From positions 127,077,914 through 127,141,913 of the forward strand of contig NC_091130.1 of the NCBI RefSeq assembly GCF_040183065.1: a DNA stretch of 64,000 bases, given 5' to 3'. A program made the translations under genes and the position numbers. The notes beneath the pieces were generated by a model, which had not been told where the DNA came from, did no database searches, and worked only from the letters and a program-made list of their open reading frames with translations. Shown one piece after another: positions 22,076 to 32,357 of this stretch. The DNA is from Periplaneta americana. Taxonomy: Eukaryota; Arthropoda; Insecta; Blattodea; Blattidae. Positions within the stretch are counted from its first letter, which is position 1; each line of letters begins with the position of its first letter.

Positions 22076-23240
22076 GATGATTCCATAGTTGGCACAACTG
22101 ATATCGGTAACAAGAAAACATCATCATAAAACACTACTGCCATCTAGCGTAATGTTGAGATGGTACAATAATACATTTGAAGACAGTTGTATTTTCGTAA
22201 GCCAATTAATATTTTATTGTACACTTTGTTACTTCTAATCTTTATATAGCCTACTTTCTTCTAACCGTGTAATAGTCAATTAAATCCCACTCGAGTTTTG
22301 ATTTTCTCTAGAAAAATCACATTTCACATGTGGATATTAAGTTAGAGGAACTGTCGGAATTAGTAAAAATTTCTAGACAGTATTCCTTTCTGGTTATCCT
22401 ACTTACAGTTTGGAAACCTCAGAGAAATCCAACCAGGCAATGAACTCAAGAGGGATTCGAACTGCACCAGAGCATGAATCCGGCCCGATAACATCCGAGG
22501 TAACCGATGGCTCACGAATATTAAAGAGGCAAATTTGTCTTAAAAAGTAGCTTGATATTGGTAATACTTACTTTTGTTCAAGTCAAATATTTTTAATCTT
22601 CGTGTTCCAGAAAGCAAGACAAGTTTTTCCTCAATGAACAACGAAGTTCTGCCTTCAAAAATGACATTTTAAAGAACTGCTGTTGTATTCAGTTGCAGAT
22701 AACTTCACAAACAAGAGCAAATCTGAACGATGTGTACTCCGCGAATGAACTAACTCTATGAAGCAATATCATGAAAGAGGATGAAAACTGCAATGCCTGA
22801 TAAAATTTATCGGTGATAATACACGTGTATGTACATCTTGCATCGTCGTCATCGATCAGACAAATACGTAGCTTCGTGGATTTCGTAATTCCAGGTATTG
22901 CACACTACTCTCTTTCCAGCTAAAGATTGAAGGAAATGTAAATAAATGCACGTGGCATAATGGTTCCTGATTGGCTATTGAACGCACAACGCCTACAAGC
23001 TCATGCTTGTCATCTTCTTCCTCACATTAAAATAGTCCCTTCTAAAATAATAAGATGTATAATATACATGGAATACGGGTAAATTAAACATGCTTAGAAG
23101 AACACTTTCTAATGATTTAGACAATATGTTTATATTGGTAGTTTCAGACACGGCATGATAAATCATAGTAACGTATTGTACCAACGCGCATGCGTAATAG
23201 GCATCAAGTTCTTCTCAAGGTGACCTGCAGCTTCACAGAG
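22076..23240. other. Unassigned DNA containing an old SINE
   Basis: At about 22335-22540, in minus orientation, CAGTTCGAATCCCTC precedes TGCCTGGTTGGATTTCTCTG, the B-box and body order of a decayed tRNA SINE. The rest shows no supported feature. Confidence 0.45.
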
Positions 23241-23245
23241 CACAT

Positions 23246-23830
23246 CAGCACCGGTATGGCATAGCTGCGCCCCGAGGTCAATTCGGAGGCCTAAGCATGG
23301 CATAGTTGCGCCCCGAAAAAGTCAGTAGCAGAATGGACATGGCATAGTTGTGCCCCGATGGGCATAGTACACACGAAAGTGATTGTCGTAAAATAAATAA
23401 ACTAGACTTACTTAAAAATATTATAATGGTAGCTGCACTGAAATCAGGAAGCAGAATGGACATGGCATAGTTGTGCCCCGATGGGCATAGTACACACGAA
23501 AGTGATTGTCGTAAAATAAATAAACTAGACTTACTTAAAAATATTATAATGGTAGCTGCACTGAAATCAGGAAGCAGAATGGACATGGCATAGTTGTGCC
23601 CCGATGGGCATAGTACACACGAAAGTGATTGTCGTAAAATAAATAAACTAGACTTACTTAAAAATATTATAATGGTAGCTGCACTGAAATCAGGTAGCAG
23701 AATGGACATGGCATAGTTGTGCCCCGATGGGCATAGTACACACGAAAGTGATTGTCGTAAAATAAATAAACTAGACTTACTTAAAAATATTATAGTGGTA
23801 GCTGCACTGAAATCAGGTAGCATATGATCA
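23246..23830. repeat. 123-bp minisatellite (4 units) with GGCGCAACTATGCC motif
   Basis: Units start at 23327, 23450, 23573 and 23696, an exact 123-bp period, and differ at very few bases. Each carries CATGGCATAGTTGTGCCCCG. Two further motif copies, not in the tandem frame, are at 23254-23275 and 23295-23316. Since 123 is 41 codons, the minus strand has an accidental 199-codon frame; I do not call it a gene. Confidence 0.9.
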
Positions 23831-24030
23831 ATTTTTCTATTTAAAATAACATTTTTTTTTTTATCGATGACACACAATAAATTAATTTATTTAACTTATT
23901 TATTTATTTATTATTTTGCTAATAATTATAACATAACATATAATATATACACAAAAAACTTTAGCTCGCTCCTGAAAGAGGAGAACTCGTGCTCAGGGGC
24001 GGATTCCTCAATTGAAATTAATAAGTATAC

Positions 24031-24255
24031 TTACTTACTTACAAATGGCTTTTAAGGAACCCGAAGGTTCATTGCCGCCCTCACATAAGCTCGCCATCGG
24101 TCCCTATCCTGTGCAAGATTAATCCAGTCTCTATCATCATATCCCACCTCCCTCAAATCCATTTTAATATTATCCTCCCATCTACGTCTCGGCCTCCCTA
24201 AAGGTCTTTTTCCCTCCGGTCTCCCAACTAACACTCTATATGCATTTCTGGATTC
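24031..24255 (-). mobile_element. RTE retrotransposon 3' end, copy a (225 bp)
   Basis: The sequence is the last part of the RTE protein ([20 protein letters not shown] in the minus frame) plus a (GTAA)n-type tail. TAATAAGTATAC is duplicated at 24019-24030 and 24256-24267, a 12-bp TSD. It lies in the CR1-like 3' UTR. Confidence 0.9.
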
Positions 24256-24318
24256 TAATAAGTATACAATACAATTTGTCTTATGTCTACTATGCAATTA
24301 TAGTATATAAATTTAAAT

Positions 24319-25265
24319 TTACAATTTTTCAACTTTTATAAAATCCAGACATAACTTTTTAAATTTAATACTAGAACTATTAGAATTGACAAGATTAGGA
24401 TATTTAAATATAAATTTGTTATATATTCTTGGACCTAAATTACTACTATGATTAAATACTGTAGCAGTGTTGCATTTTGGCTCAAACAATCTTAAAGAAT
24501 TCATACCTTTTGTTTCATAACTATGAGAATATGATTCAAAATTTTTTTCAATTTTTATGTATGAATTTTATTAATACAATATAATAAATTTGTCTTATAT
24601 TAAGTACATTAACGTCTAAAAACAAATTTTGAGATGGAAAATCAATAGGTTTTTGAAGACATATTTTAATTATTTTCTTCTGTAATAAATAAAGTGGATT
24701 AAAATTGGATTTAAATGAGGTACCCCATCCTATAATTCCATACATAATTACCGATTGAAATAAAGTTAAATATATTGTGCGTAATAAACTTATTGACAAG
24801 TAACTCCTCAGTAAAACAAAATAATATACTATTTTACGTAATTTATTACAAATGTAATTAATGTGTTGGTTCCATTTTAAATGATTATCGAAAATTGTGC
24901 CTAAGATACTTAACATCAGAAGACTCTTTAATAATCGGACATTTACACTGTATAAGACAACAATCAGAATTATGTAATTTAATACTTTATATAGATGTAG
25001 GAGGTTTGTTACATTTTTCAGATAATGAGAAAGGAATAATTATGGTTTTATTTTCGTTGATAGAAAGGTAATTTATGTCAAATCATTTTTTTATTAATTT
25101 AAGTCCATTATTTGAATTATTATATGCATCATACCAGGTTTTTCCACCAAAAAGTAAAACTGTGTCATCTGCATAAGAATAGTGAACACCAAGTCAATTT
25201 TTAATAAGTCATTCATATATATTAAAAATTGAATAGGGCCTAGAACTGTGCAATAGGGCCTAGAA
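24319..25265 (-). pseudogene. CR1-like reverse transcriptase, RT domain to C-terminus
   Basis: Reading leftward, VLGPIQFLIYMNDLLK, then YADDTVLLFGGKTWYDAY with the catalytic YADD, LSINENKTIIIPFS, a break, LGTIFDNHLKWNQHINYICN, YGIIGWGTSF and LYLLQKKIIKICL follow the RT palm/thumb order of CR1/Jockey-group elements. The protein ends in SIKFKKLCLDFIKVEKL. At least two stops or shifts lie between 25080 and 24920, and a further stop near 24545. Upstream, an 18-bp stretch (CAATAGGGCCTAGAACTG) is duplicated near 25245. The endonuclease domain is missing. Confidence 0.75.
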
Positions 25266-25270
25266 CTGCA

Positions 25271-25690
25271 TTTTTTTGTTTGTACACCGATATCTTAACC
25301 GTACGGTACAGGGTTTAACAAATTGAAACTTAGAACCATTGTGAATTATTAATTCTTTACCCTTTTCACTAAATTTAACATTCATTTTAAATTAACCTCA
25401 CTATACGCCACAGACGGTGTGAAAATCACTAATAAAATGTCAAGATTGCTAAGGCCCCATACTTCAACGACTCACTCATTTGAATATGTCAGCTAATAAA
25501 GTACTGCCAACTTCATGGTGTTCATTTTAACGGTAGGCTATCGATAATCACAGCATAAACAATAGAAAAACAGTTAATAAAGTACTGCCAACTGCATAGT
25601 GTTCATTTTAACGGTATCGATGATGAATATTAAATCAAATAAGAAATCAATAAGATTGGTTGATTACGAGTCTCGAGTTCTTGTAATGTC
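25271..25690. other. Unassigned DNA with a local duplication
   Basis: AATAAAGTACTGCCAACT, followed by GTGTTCATTTTAACGGTA, occurs at about 25495-25545 and again at 25578-25617. Otherwise nothing supported. Confidence 0.6.
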
Positions 25691-25694
25691 TTTT

Positions 25695-26013
25695 TCTCTA
25701 CGGGGCGCAACTATGCCATGCCCCTTTTCTCTGCCTGATAGGAACGGAGCGCAACTATGCCCACAAAACAGGGACCCTTTTTTATCTGCTGAATCTTACC
25801 TGACCGTGGGCCGCAACCAGGGACGTCGCTAGGGGGGTGCGAAAGGGTGCGCAAGCACCCCATAAAAAATCGGAGCACCCCTTTCTGCACCCCAAAAGGC
25901 AATTTATTAAAAAAAAGTACTAGGCATAAATTATTTTGAAGAACAGAAACAAACAATTTCTTGGATGTGAAAAAAACTACGTCTCTTAATATATCGTTAT
26001 AGATATGCTGACC

Positions 26014-26082
<69 letters not shown>

Positions 26083-26265
26083 AATACATAGTAATATTAG
26101 TAAACATATGTATAGTATGCGCGCAAGTGCATGAGAGAACATTTTGGATTTTTTATGTACCACATTTTTACAGCTCGCACCCCATTTTTAAATCTCGCAC
26201 CCCATCCGCACCCCTCTTGCCCTGATCCTGGCGACGTCACAGGGCGCAACCATGCCCCATCAACA
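25695..26265. repeat. Further GGCGCAACTATGCC motif copies, opposite orientation
   Basis: GGGGCGCAACTATGCCATGC occurs near 25700 and GGAGCGCAACTATGCCCAC near 25746. A third copy, GGCGCAACCATGCCCC, is split by the hAT MITE at 25818-26242. These are the reverse complement of the motif in the 123-bp array at 23246-23830. Confidence 0.7.
25818..26242. mobile_element. hAT MITE, 425 bp, containing an (AAT)n tract
   Basis: Ends CAGGGACGTCGCTAGG and, in complement, CTGTGACGTCGCCAGG; GGGGTGCG repeats lie just inside both ends. GCCGCAAC (25810-25817) and GGCGCAAC (26243-26250) match at 7 of 8 bases. An AAT microsatellite fills 26010-26081. Confidence 0.8.
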
Positions 26266-26809
26266 CAGTGCGAGATTCAGTGTTGCCAACCTCAAAGAAA
26301 TTTCTGTAGAATTAAAGAAATTCTCCGCTCTTCAAAGAATAACATTTAATCACGAATCTACGGAAAAAGAAAATCCACTATTCCCAGTAGAGAAATACTG
26401 AACTCTTCGATATCAACGCGCATATATCTAGCTAATGAAAATTCTTTGATATCCCTGTGTTATTGAATCACCGTGTCTGTCAGCACAAAATTCGTCTCCC
26501 CTCTGCCTCTAGCGTGTGTGAGATCCGAGAACGATCTCGTGAGAGATGCATGCCTTGATCACGTGAAAGATGCCTTTGTGAATTCCCGACTTCGTCTTTC
26601 TCGCACCATCTGAGGTCGAGGTCAGTGTCTTAGTTACAGTTTGTTCGTGGCAGACGACAGTGATTATTGTATTGTATTGAAGTAGCCTATTGTTAAAGCA
26701 GTCAGTACACGAAGCGTGTGTTATAGTGTTGTGGTTGTGTCGGATATGGAGGGGATAGAGCCGCTATCATGTTCCGATTAATAGTATACGAGTTCACACA
26801 CTAACGTAA
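26243..26809. other. Unassigned DNA, possible 5' exon
   Basis: The stretch 26620-26805 is less AT-rich than its surroundings, contains TCAGTGTCTTAG, which resembles an arthropod initiator, and ends CACACTAACGTAAGTAG, a good splice donor. No coding exon was found to join to it. Confidence 0.2.
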
Positions 26810-26816
26810 GTAGAAT

Positions 26817-27070
26817 CCTAGATCATATATGTAACATATAACTCCTCGCTACGTTAAAATCGGCAGCACTTTGAAGAAAACAACCGCCAGGATCGCCACC
26901 CGTCCGCCGTAAACGAACACGAGATGGCAGCACAGTCGCTAATGCAATTCAAATGGGTATTATGACGTGACTCCTTATGTAACAACTAGATGGCAGCGTA
27001 GTAAACCTGACAAAAGTTGTTAACCTCAAAGCCTATGACCCCGACATATCTGTTACATATATGATATAGG
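26817..27070. mobile_element. 254-bp MITE with 7-bp TSD
   Basis: Ends CCTAGATCATATATGTAACA and, in complement, CCTATATCATATATGTAACA. GTAGAAT is duplicated at 26810-26816 and 27071-27077. No coding content; superfamily not assigned. Confidence 0.8.
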
Positions 27071-27322
27071 GTAGAATCTAATCATTATATTAATAACATT
27101 TTAACTTTATTAAAATCATGTAAGTCTTGTTATTAACGCTCTGTGAGCATTTTACTGGTTAGTTTAATGAATGTGTTGAAATGTTGTCTGCAGTATATCA
27201 GATGATGGCTGCCCTGCGTGCTCACTTGCTGAAAATAATGCGCCCTGGTGGCTGCTTTGGTAACTAGCTTGCGATTGCGGAGTAATACATTTCGGTTTTG
27301 TTTATGTCTACTTAAATCTTTA
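27071..27322. other. Unassigned DNA
   Basis: Short spacer between the MITE and the Harbinger element. Confidence 0.5.
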
Positions 27323-27604
27323 GGCTAATTCACACGGGAATAGTTTACAGGAGTCAAGTGCTTAGAGCAAGTCGACTTTCCTTCAACTTTCCCCGTGTGA
27401 TGTGGTCGAGACAGTTAAGTTGTGACTTAGCGGTCAAGCAGAATTTGAGTTGACGACCCCTTCAACTTTTGTGTCCACTTTCCCGTCACGTGACCAACTT
27501 GACTCCACCACTTCCCGCGTGTGAATGCGAACTTGTACCAACTTGGCTAGTAGAAAGTTTGTAGTTTTAGGCCTATTGTCGAAGTAAATTAATAGTAATT
27601 AATA

Positions 27605-27802
27605 ATGAGCGCCCCTAAGTGGAATTCAAACGATATCATAAAGTTTTTGGAAGTTTATGAGAAGTATGAACTTGTATGGAATATACGTGACAAAGAATAC
27701 CTCAATAAAAACAAGCGGGAATTAGTATTCCAGAAACTAGTCAGTGAACTCATGGAACAAGGTTTCGAAAACAGACGTAGAAGTGGTTCGAAAAAAAGTT
27801 AA
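27605..27802 (+). pseudogene. MADF/Myb-like DNA-binding protein of Harbinger, N-terminal fragment
   Basis: MSAPKWNSNDIIKFLEVYEK, then YELVWNIRDKEYLNKNKREL and FQKLVSELMEQGF, form the first helices of a MADF-type domain (aromatic W, ExYE, LWNIRDKDYLNKNKR), the DNA-binding partner encoded by PIF/Harbinger elements. After GFEN a one-base shift gives DVEVVRKKVKN, the expected continuation, so the frame was broken by an indel near 27772. The annotated C-terminus (RRRSGSKKS) is an artefact of that shift. The rest is lost at the internal deletion. Confidence 0.75.
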
Positions 27803-27824
27803 AAACCCTTAAAACAGGACTCAT

Positions 27825-27998
27825 TCTGAGATGTTTCCTGTATTCTGCAGGATCTTCTTCAGCTAATTCTTTCAACAAGGTATTAGATGCACCGTGCATA
27901 ATTCTTCTACGAATCCATTTCTTAACCCATGTTCTTTTTTCCTTTTTTTCAAGAATATTTTGTAATTCATACAATAACAAGGCGCCAATTAGCTGCAC
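27825..27998 (-). pseudogene. Harbinger transposase N-terminal fragment
   Basis: On the minus strand, KKEKRTWVKKWIRRRIMHGA, then SNTLLKELAEEDPAEYRKHL and RMSP, match the N-terminal R-x-W-V-x-x-W-x-x-RR-x-x-x-GA...LL-x-EL...YR-x-(F/H)LRM block that precedes the DDE nuclease in PIF/Harbinger transposases and in the HARBI1 family. The nuclease core is deleted. Beyond RMSP the frame runs into the reversed MADF gene and is meaningless. Confidence 0.8.
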
Positions 27999-28249
27999 TC
28001 ATGCCTGAATATGTGCTGGTGGCATCTTCAGTTTCACCAAACTAAAAACGCCAGTTCACTATTGATTTTTATTAACTATAACAGAATACAAGAATTCAAA
28101 CACCACTACGAATACAACATTCAGCGCGCGCTTTTTTTCAAGCATGGTTTCAAGTTTAATGTCTCCGTGTGATCACAAATATAGCATCAAGTTTAGAGGC
28201 TTCAAGCACTTGACTCCTGTAAACTATCCCCGTGTGACTCGGGTTTTTA

Positions 28250-28555
28250 GTTGGAAATAGTATAGTCGCCTGGAATCTGAAAGCATAACGGCAGTTAGCT
28301 TCGTCTGTAAAACAAGTGTGCGCATGCGCGAGCATATACTAATAGCAGTACTGCTTCTACCCAGTGGGTACTACCCACCGCGTAACGTCACTCATGCTTG
28401 CAGATCCCAGGTGGAAAGTGTACATAAAATCCAAACGCTCGCGGAAGAATATAACTTGCAAACTTGAACTTTGCACGCTTTCCATCTTTTATAGGCCTAT
28501 TTCTTAATTTAGAGACATACCTAATTATGAATTCGCGAACAATGGAGTTAGTGAG
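28250..28555. other. Unassigned DNA
   Basis: GC-richer than average in part; no gene or repeat recognised. Confidence 0.4.
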
Positions 28556-28899
28556 ATGATATTTATTTACTTACTTATTTAAATTTATTTATTTATTTAA
28601 ACTTCACCACCAACAGGAGCAAGCTTCTAATTATAGATGGCTTACACTGATAAAATTTATATACAAAATGCATAATAATGAAACAAACAAAACAAGCGAC
28701 ACAAACGAAAGAAAGATATATATAATGGATGCTAGAATATAATATTGGAGTTAATATTAGTGCCAAATGTCAATAGGATAATAATACACAACTATTTCAA
28801 AATTAGAATAAAACATTACAATACACTTATTCATAACTTAAATACCTAAGGAAATATAGTTCTTTTTAAAATTGTATGACATTTTTAAACTGATAAACT

Positions 28900-29483
28900 G
28901 AAATCTAATTTATTGAGAATCACAGTTTAAAGACAGAGAGTTGTAAGTATTACACATAACAAACAATGGAGAGTTCTTGAAGAAAATAGTTCTAGGAATT
29001 GGACTAACAAAAGGTTACCTATGACGTAGGCCTAATTCTGTTCTTTTTACATTGAAGTGAAGGAATTTAAGAAAACCACAGTTATTCAATACACCATTAA
29101 CAGTCTTATAGAGTAAAATTTGGCTATTTATTAATCGTCTAGATTTTAAAGTTTTATAATTAAATTTAAAAAATGAAATTATTACATGAAATTTGCTTTT
29201 CATAAGATGACACGTGATGTTTTTTAAAAATATAAGTAACGTAAAAATTTTTCTGTATTCTTTCTATTTGAATTTGATGGGAGTGGAACTGAGGTGACCA
29301 TATTATAGACGCGTACTCTAGTTTACTTCTAACTAGAGTTTTATACAGAGTACAGTGTCAATAGTATTTATATTTTTCAATTCCTTTGTATTTCTCGTTA
29401 TAAATCCTAATTTTCTATAGGCATCAGTTACCACGTTACCACATTTTAAAACATAAGTTATGTGTAAAATCAATACCCAAATC
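28900..29483 (-). pseudogene. Reverse transcriptase C-terminal half (outer element)
   Basis: In minus-strand order: DLGIDFTHNLCF near 29480, KLEYASIIWSPQFHSHQIQI near 29300, then the frame at 29203-29015 with FKFNYKTLKSRRLINSQILL, YKTVNGVLNNCGFLKFLHFN and RTELGLRHR. These are thumb and C-terminal motifs of Jockey/CR1-like RTs (LEYAS-x-x-W-x-P, R-x-L-x-x-x-x-x-LYK). Several frameshifts and stops separate the blocks. Confidence 0.65.
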
Positions 29484-29641
29484 CTTAAATAATTCTTTCT
29501 TACTTACTTAGTCACTTATGGCTTTAAGGAACCCGCAGGTTCATTGCCGCCCTCACATAAGCCCGTCATCGGTCCCTATCCTGAGCAAGATTAATCCAGT
29601 CTCTATCATCATATCCAACCTACCTCAAATCCATTTTAATA

Positions 29642-30265
29642 CAGGGTTGGGCAGATAAAACCGGCCCGTGTTATGACATTGATAGGTACTAATGATTTGA
29701 AACAGACTTCAAATGGAATGAAAATAAAATGCATTTACCTTCATAATAAATGTTGGAAGTGCCCTCCATCTGCATCGAGACACTTCTGTGCACGTTTCAA
29801 CAGGTTCATGAAAACACGTGTCAATTCCTCATGGGTGATACTGCGGATGCAATTCCTGAATGCTGCTTTTCGCTGGTACTGAGCGAAGCGGATATTTGTC
29901 TCTGAATAATTGTTGTGTTTCCTTAATATAGCTGGTCTGTACGTACGCCTCCACAATGAATATTCGCTCTGGTATTGAATAAGTCATGCTTATTTAAAGG
30001 AAAACTCTTTACATGTGTTTAGAACGTCTGACTTTAAAAACAACTCTTTACGTGTGTTTAGAACGTCTGACTTTTAAACAGCAACCAGAAGAGGTTTTAA
30101 GCAACAACGGCGTAACAACAATGACACAAAACACGTGGAAGATACAGTATAGCCAACATAATTACATTTTCAAGAAAAAAGAAAGAAAAGAAATCAATAC
30201 ACTACATAATTTATTTTCCAAATCATATGACATGAGATGGGGCCGGTTTTATCCGCCCAAACCTG
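29642..30265. mobile_element. IS630/Tc1-mariner element (family M3), 624 bp
   Basis: Ends CAGGGTTGGGCAGATAAAAC and, in complement, CAGGTTTGGGCGGATAAAAC. TA at 29640-29641 and 30266-30267 is the TSD; the other RTE copies read AATATTAT at this point without the insertion. Confidence 0.9.
29741..29956 (-). pseudogene. IS630-type transposase C-terminal fragment
   Basis: The 71-codon frame ends ELTRVFMNLLKRAQKCLDAD then GGHFQHLL and stop. A final GGHF(E/Q)HLL is typical of a group of insect IS630/mariner-like transposases; the same ending closes the M1 relic at 44513. Part of the middle (QYQRKAAFRNCI) is present but no catalytic Asp survives. Upstream sequence to the terminal repeat is non-coding, so most of the gene has been deleted. 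Confidence 0.7.
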
Positions 30266-30808
30266 TATTATCTTCCCATCTACGTCTTTGCCTCCACAAA
30301 GGTCTTTTCCCTGAGGCCTCCCAACTAACACTCTATATGCATTTCTGGGTTCTCCCATACGTGCTACATGTCCTGCCCATCACAAATGTCTGGATTTAAT
30401 GTTCCTAATTATGTCAGGTGAAGAATACAATGCGTGCAGTTCTGCGTTGTGTAACTTTCTCCATTCTCCTGTCTTAAATGATTCTACTCTAAGTAATTTC
30501 ACATCATTAATTTCATACGAATGTTGAGTAATTATCTTATTTTTAGAATACGTCATAAAACAACATTTATTAGGATTTAACAGAAGATTAGTTAAGTGTA
30601 AGTAACGTTTGTAAAATATAATTCGATATTTTGTATGTGAATAGAGGAAATCCTCAAACGTTAATTAAAGATAGTAGAGATCTTAATGCTACGAGAATAT
30701 GAAATAAATCCAGTCTTTTTCATTACGGTTAGCATTTTTAATATAACTGTGATTATTACACACTATTACACTTCTACTACGTCTTACTTACATTACGATA
30801 TAGTTGTA

Positions 30809-31919
30809 CAGGGACACCATTTTATTTTTACTTCAATTTTTATTGTGCCTGAGTTTTTGAATGTACTTCACTCCCACCCCTTCTACTAATGAAGTTGAAC
30901 CATCCTCCACACAGATCCAAGACCGCATATACAGTCATAGTAGCCTTACGGTCATAGAAAACAGTACGTTCCAAAAATATATTCGCGTTTTCCAGTGACG
31001 AAAGAGCTTCAAAATTGAATCATTTTCGCACAGGTACTGTCGTCCATTTGCCTACGTCGCATCCCGGTTTCCCCCACCAGCTTTTATTCGCCAGCTAGTG
31101 GCTAGGCTGTCTTAGCTCTTTTCTGAGAACATTGATTTCTGTTAGGAATTGGACGTCTACGTTATACGAGCCCGTATTATAGAACTGTTTAAAATAACTT
31201 AAATAAAAGGGCCTTGTTAAGTAATTAACTGTCACGTGATTTCCTCCCTTTCTACGACCCTGCGACATAACCACTTGGACGGACAGTAGATTGTGTGTCT
31301 GAGTAATTTTATCTTTTCGGATCGGGCAGAAGTGAAGATTGAATTTACAGTACGTAAGATACTCTTTTATAGGGTAGGTACAGAATTATTTCAACATGAG
31401 TTACTAGTTACAAGGACGAAACTGGTAATTGGGATTACGTACAATAGTCTATAGTGCGATAATATGCACATTATAATTGAAGCCTGTATCGAAATGAACG
31501 GCCACTATTTAAAAAAAAAGTGTGTTTAAATATCCATATTATGATTATTTTTCAATTTAACTTCATTATTTATATCGTACGCTAATGTGCTGTAGACAAT
31601 ATAATATACACAGCATAATGAATACGTCCACATGGACAGCTCAGTTCGTGAGTAAAAACACTGACTGTTAATACTGTACTGTATTTTGATTAAACAAAAA
31701 CCTAATGAAAATGATCAAACTCAAAAGCGCAATATTTTCTAGTTTACGTAAATGGATAAGCTACTTTTCTTCCCTCCTATACCTAGTAAAGTGATTTGTT
31801 TGTCTATTACGCGAGTATAATCGAATTCCCGTCATGGAAGGGGGTAGCAAACGGCGTTGATCCAGAGGTATAGGCAAGTTAATATTAAAAATGTTAGTAA
31901 AAATAAAATGATGTCCCTG
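30809..31919. mobile_element. TA-flanked DNA element family M4, copy 1 (1111 bp)
   Basis: Ends CAGGGACACCATTTTATTTT and, in complement, CAGGGACATCATTTTATTTT. TA on both sides (30807-30808, 31920-31921). Two other copies are at 48905 and 59776. No transposase frame. TA targets suggest Tc1/mariner. Confidence 0.85.
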
Positions 31920-31921
31920 TA

Positions 31922-32357
31922 TAAAAATAGTATGTAACATATGTCTTGAAAGGCTGATTGCGATCCTCTCGAGGTTTAACTCGGGTTGCAACTATAGCTC
32001 GACCACCTACAAAAATACCTTCGACTTTTCCAATACTTACGTGGCCATGGAGAAGGAGACGTCATCACTATACGAGCTGCTCGCTAGGCCGGATTACACT
32101 AGTCGGACTCCAACTGTGGTAGACAATGACGCTGCCCCTTCCTTCAAAACGTTTATCAAGCTGGCCGAAACTCCCGTAGCTTCCTTGTTGATGTGACAAC
32201 ATTATATTTCTACTTAAAATATTTTTTTTTTCTCTTTTAAGGGGTCAGGTACATCTTACAGCAGTAAAATTTTGGAAATATTTAACATTTTTTCCTCCAT
32301 TACTGTACCTTGTACAATAATGAAAATTGGTATGTGTAAAACTCTGTCCTTCTGCTA
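31922..32357. other. Unassigned DNA
   Basis: No supported gene. TTTTAAGGGGTCAGGTACAT near 32238 resembles one end of a TTAA element, but no partner end was found. Confidence 0.4.

Larger units (their letters stand above)
23877..25270 (-). mobile_element. CR1-like non-LTR retrotransposon, 5'-truncated
   Basis: The minus-strand RT coding remnant (25265 down to 24319) is followed by a 3' UTR that ends in a TAAATAAATTAA-type tail at about 23877-23920. A short RTE copy is inserted in the 3' UTR. Confidence 0.7.
27323..28246. mobile_element. PIF/Harbinger element, internally deleted, 924 bp
   Basis: Inverted ends share CACACGGGGATAGTTTACAG and GAGTCAAGTGCTT, and TTA flanks both sides (27320-27322, 28247-28249), the TWA target of this superfamily. 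The two genes typical of Harbinger, a MADF/Myb-like protein and a transposase, survive as convergent fragments joined head-on at about 27810-27830. Confidence 0.85.
29497..30472 (-). mobile_element. RTE retrotransposon, copy b, split by an IS630 element
   Basis: The 3'-terminal RTE sequence (29497-29641 and 30266-30472) is flanked by CTTAAATAATTCT (29484-29496) and CTTAAATGATTCT (30473-30485), a 13-bp TSD with one difference. The (GTAA)-type tail is at the low-coordinate end. Confidence 0.85.
28560..30640 (-). mobile_element. Jockey/CR1-like non-LTR element carrying an RTE insertion
   Basis: The outer element is 28560-29496 plus 30486-30640 on the minus strand. Its tail is a TAAATAAATAAAT-rich stretch at about 28565-28600. 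Coding continuity across the insertion (LNPNKCCFMTYSKNK ... LLRVESF, then DLGIDFTHNLCF) shows that the RTE copy was inserted into it. Confidence 0.7.

Noticed and set aside
23327..23818. CRISPR-like array
   Set aside because: The whole 123-bp unit is repeated without variable spacers, and the DNA is eukaryotic.
23278..23877. 199-codon frame with four 41-residue repeats, possibly a repeat protein
   Set aside because: The frame follows from a 123-bp tandem repeat with period divisible by three; no signal peptide or domain, and unit changes are too few to show selection.
31761..31991. 76-codon minus frame in M4 copy 1
   Set aside because: It includes the terminal repeat, and the other M4 copies do not keep it open; no transposase motif.
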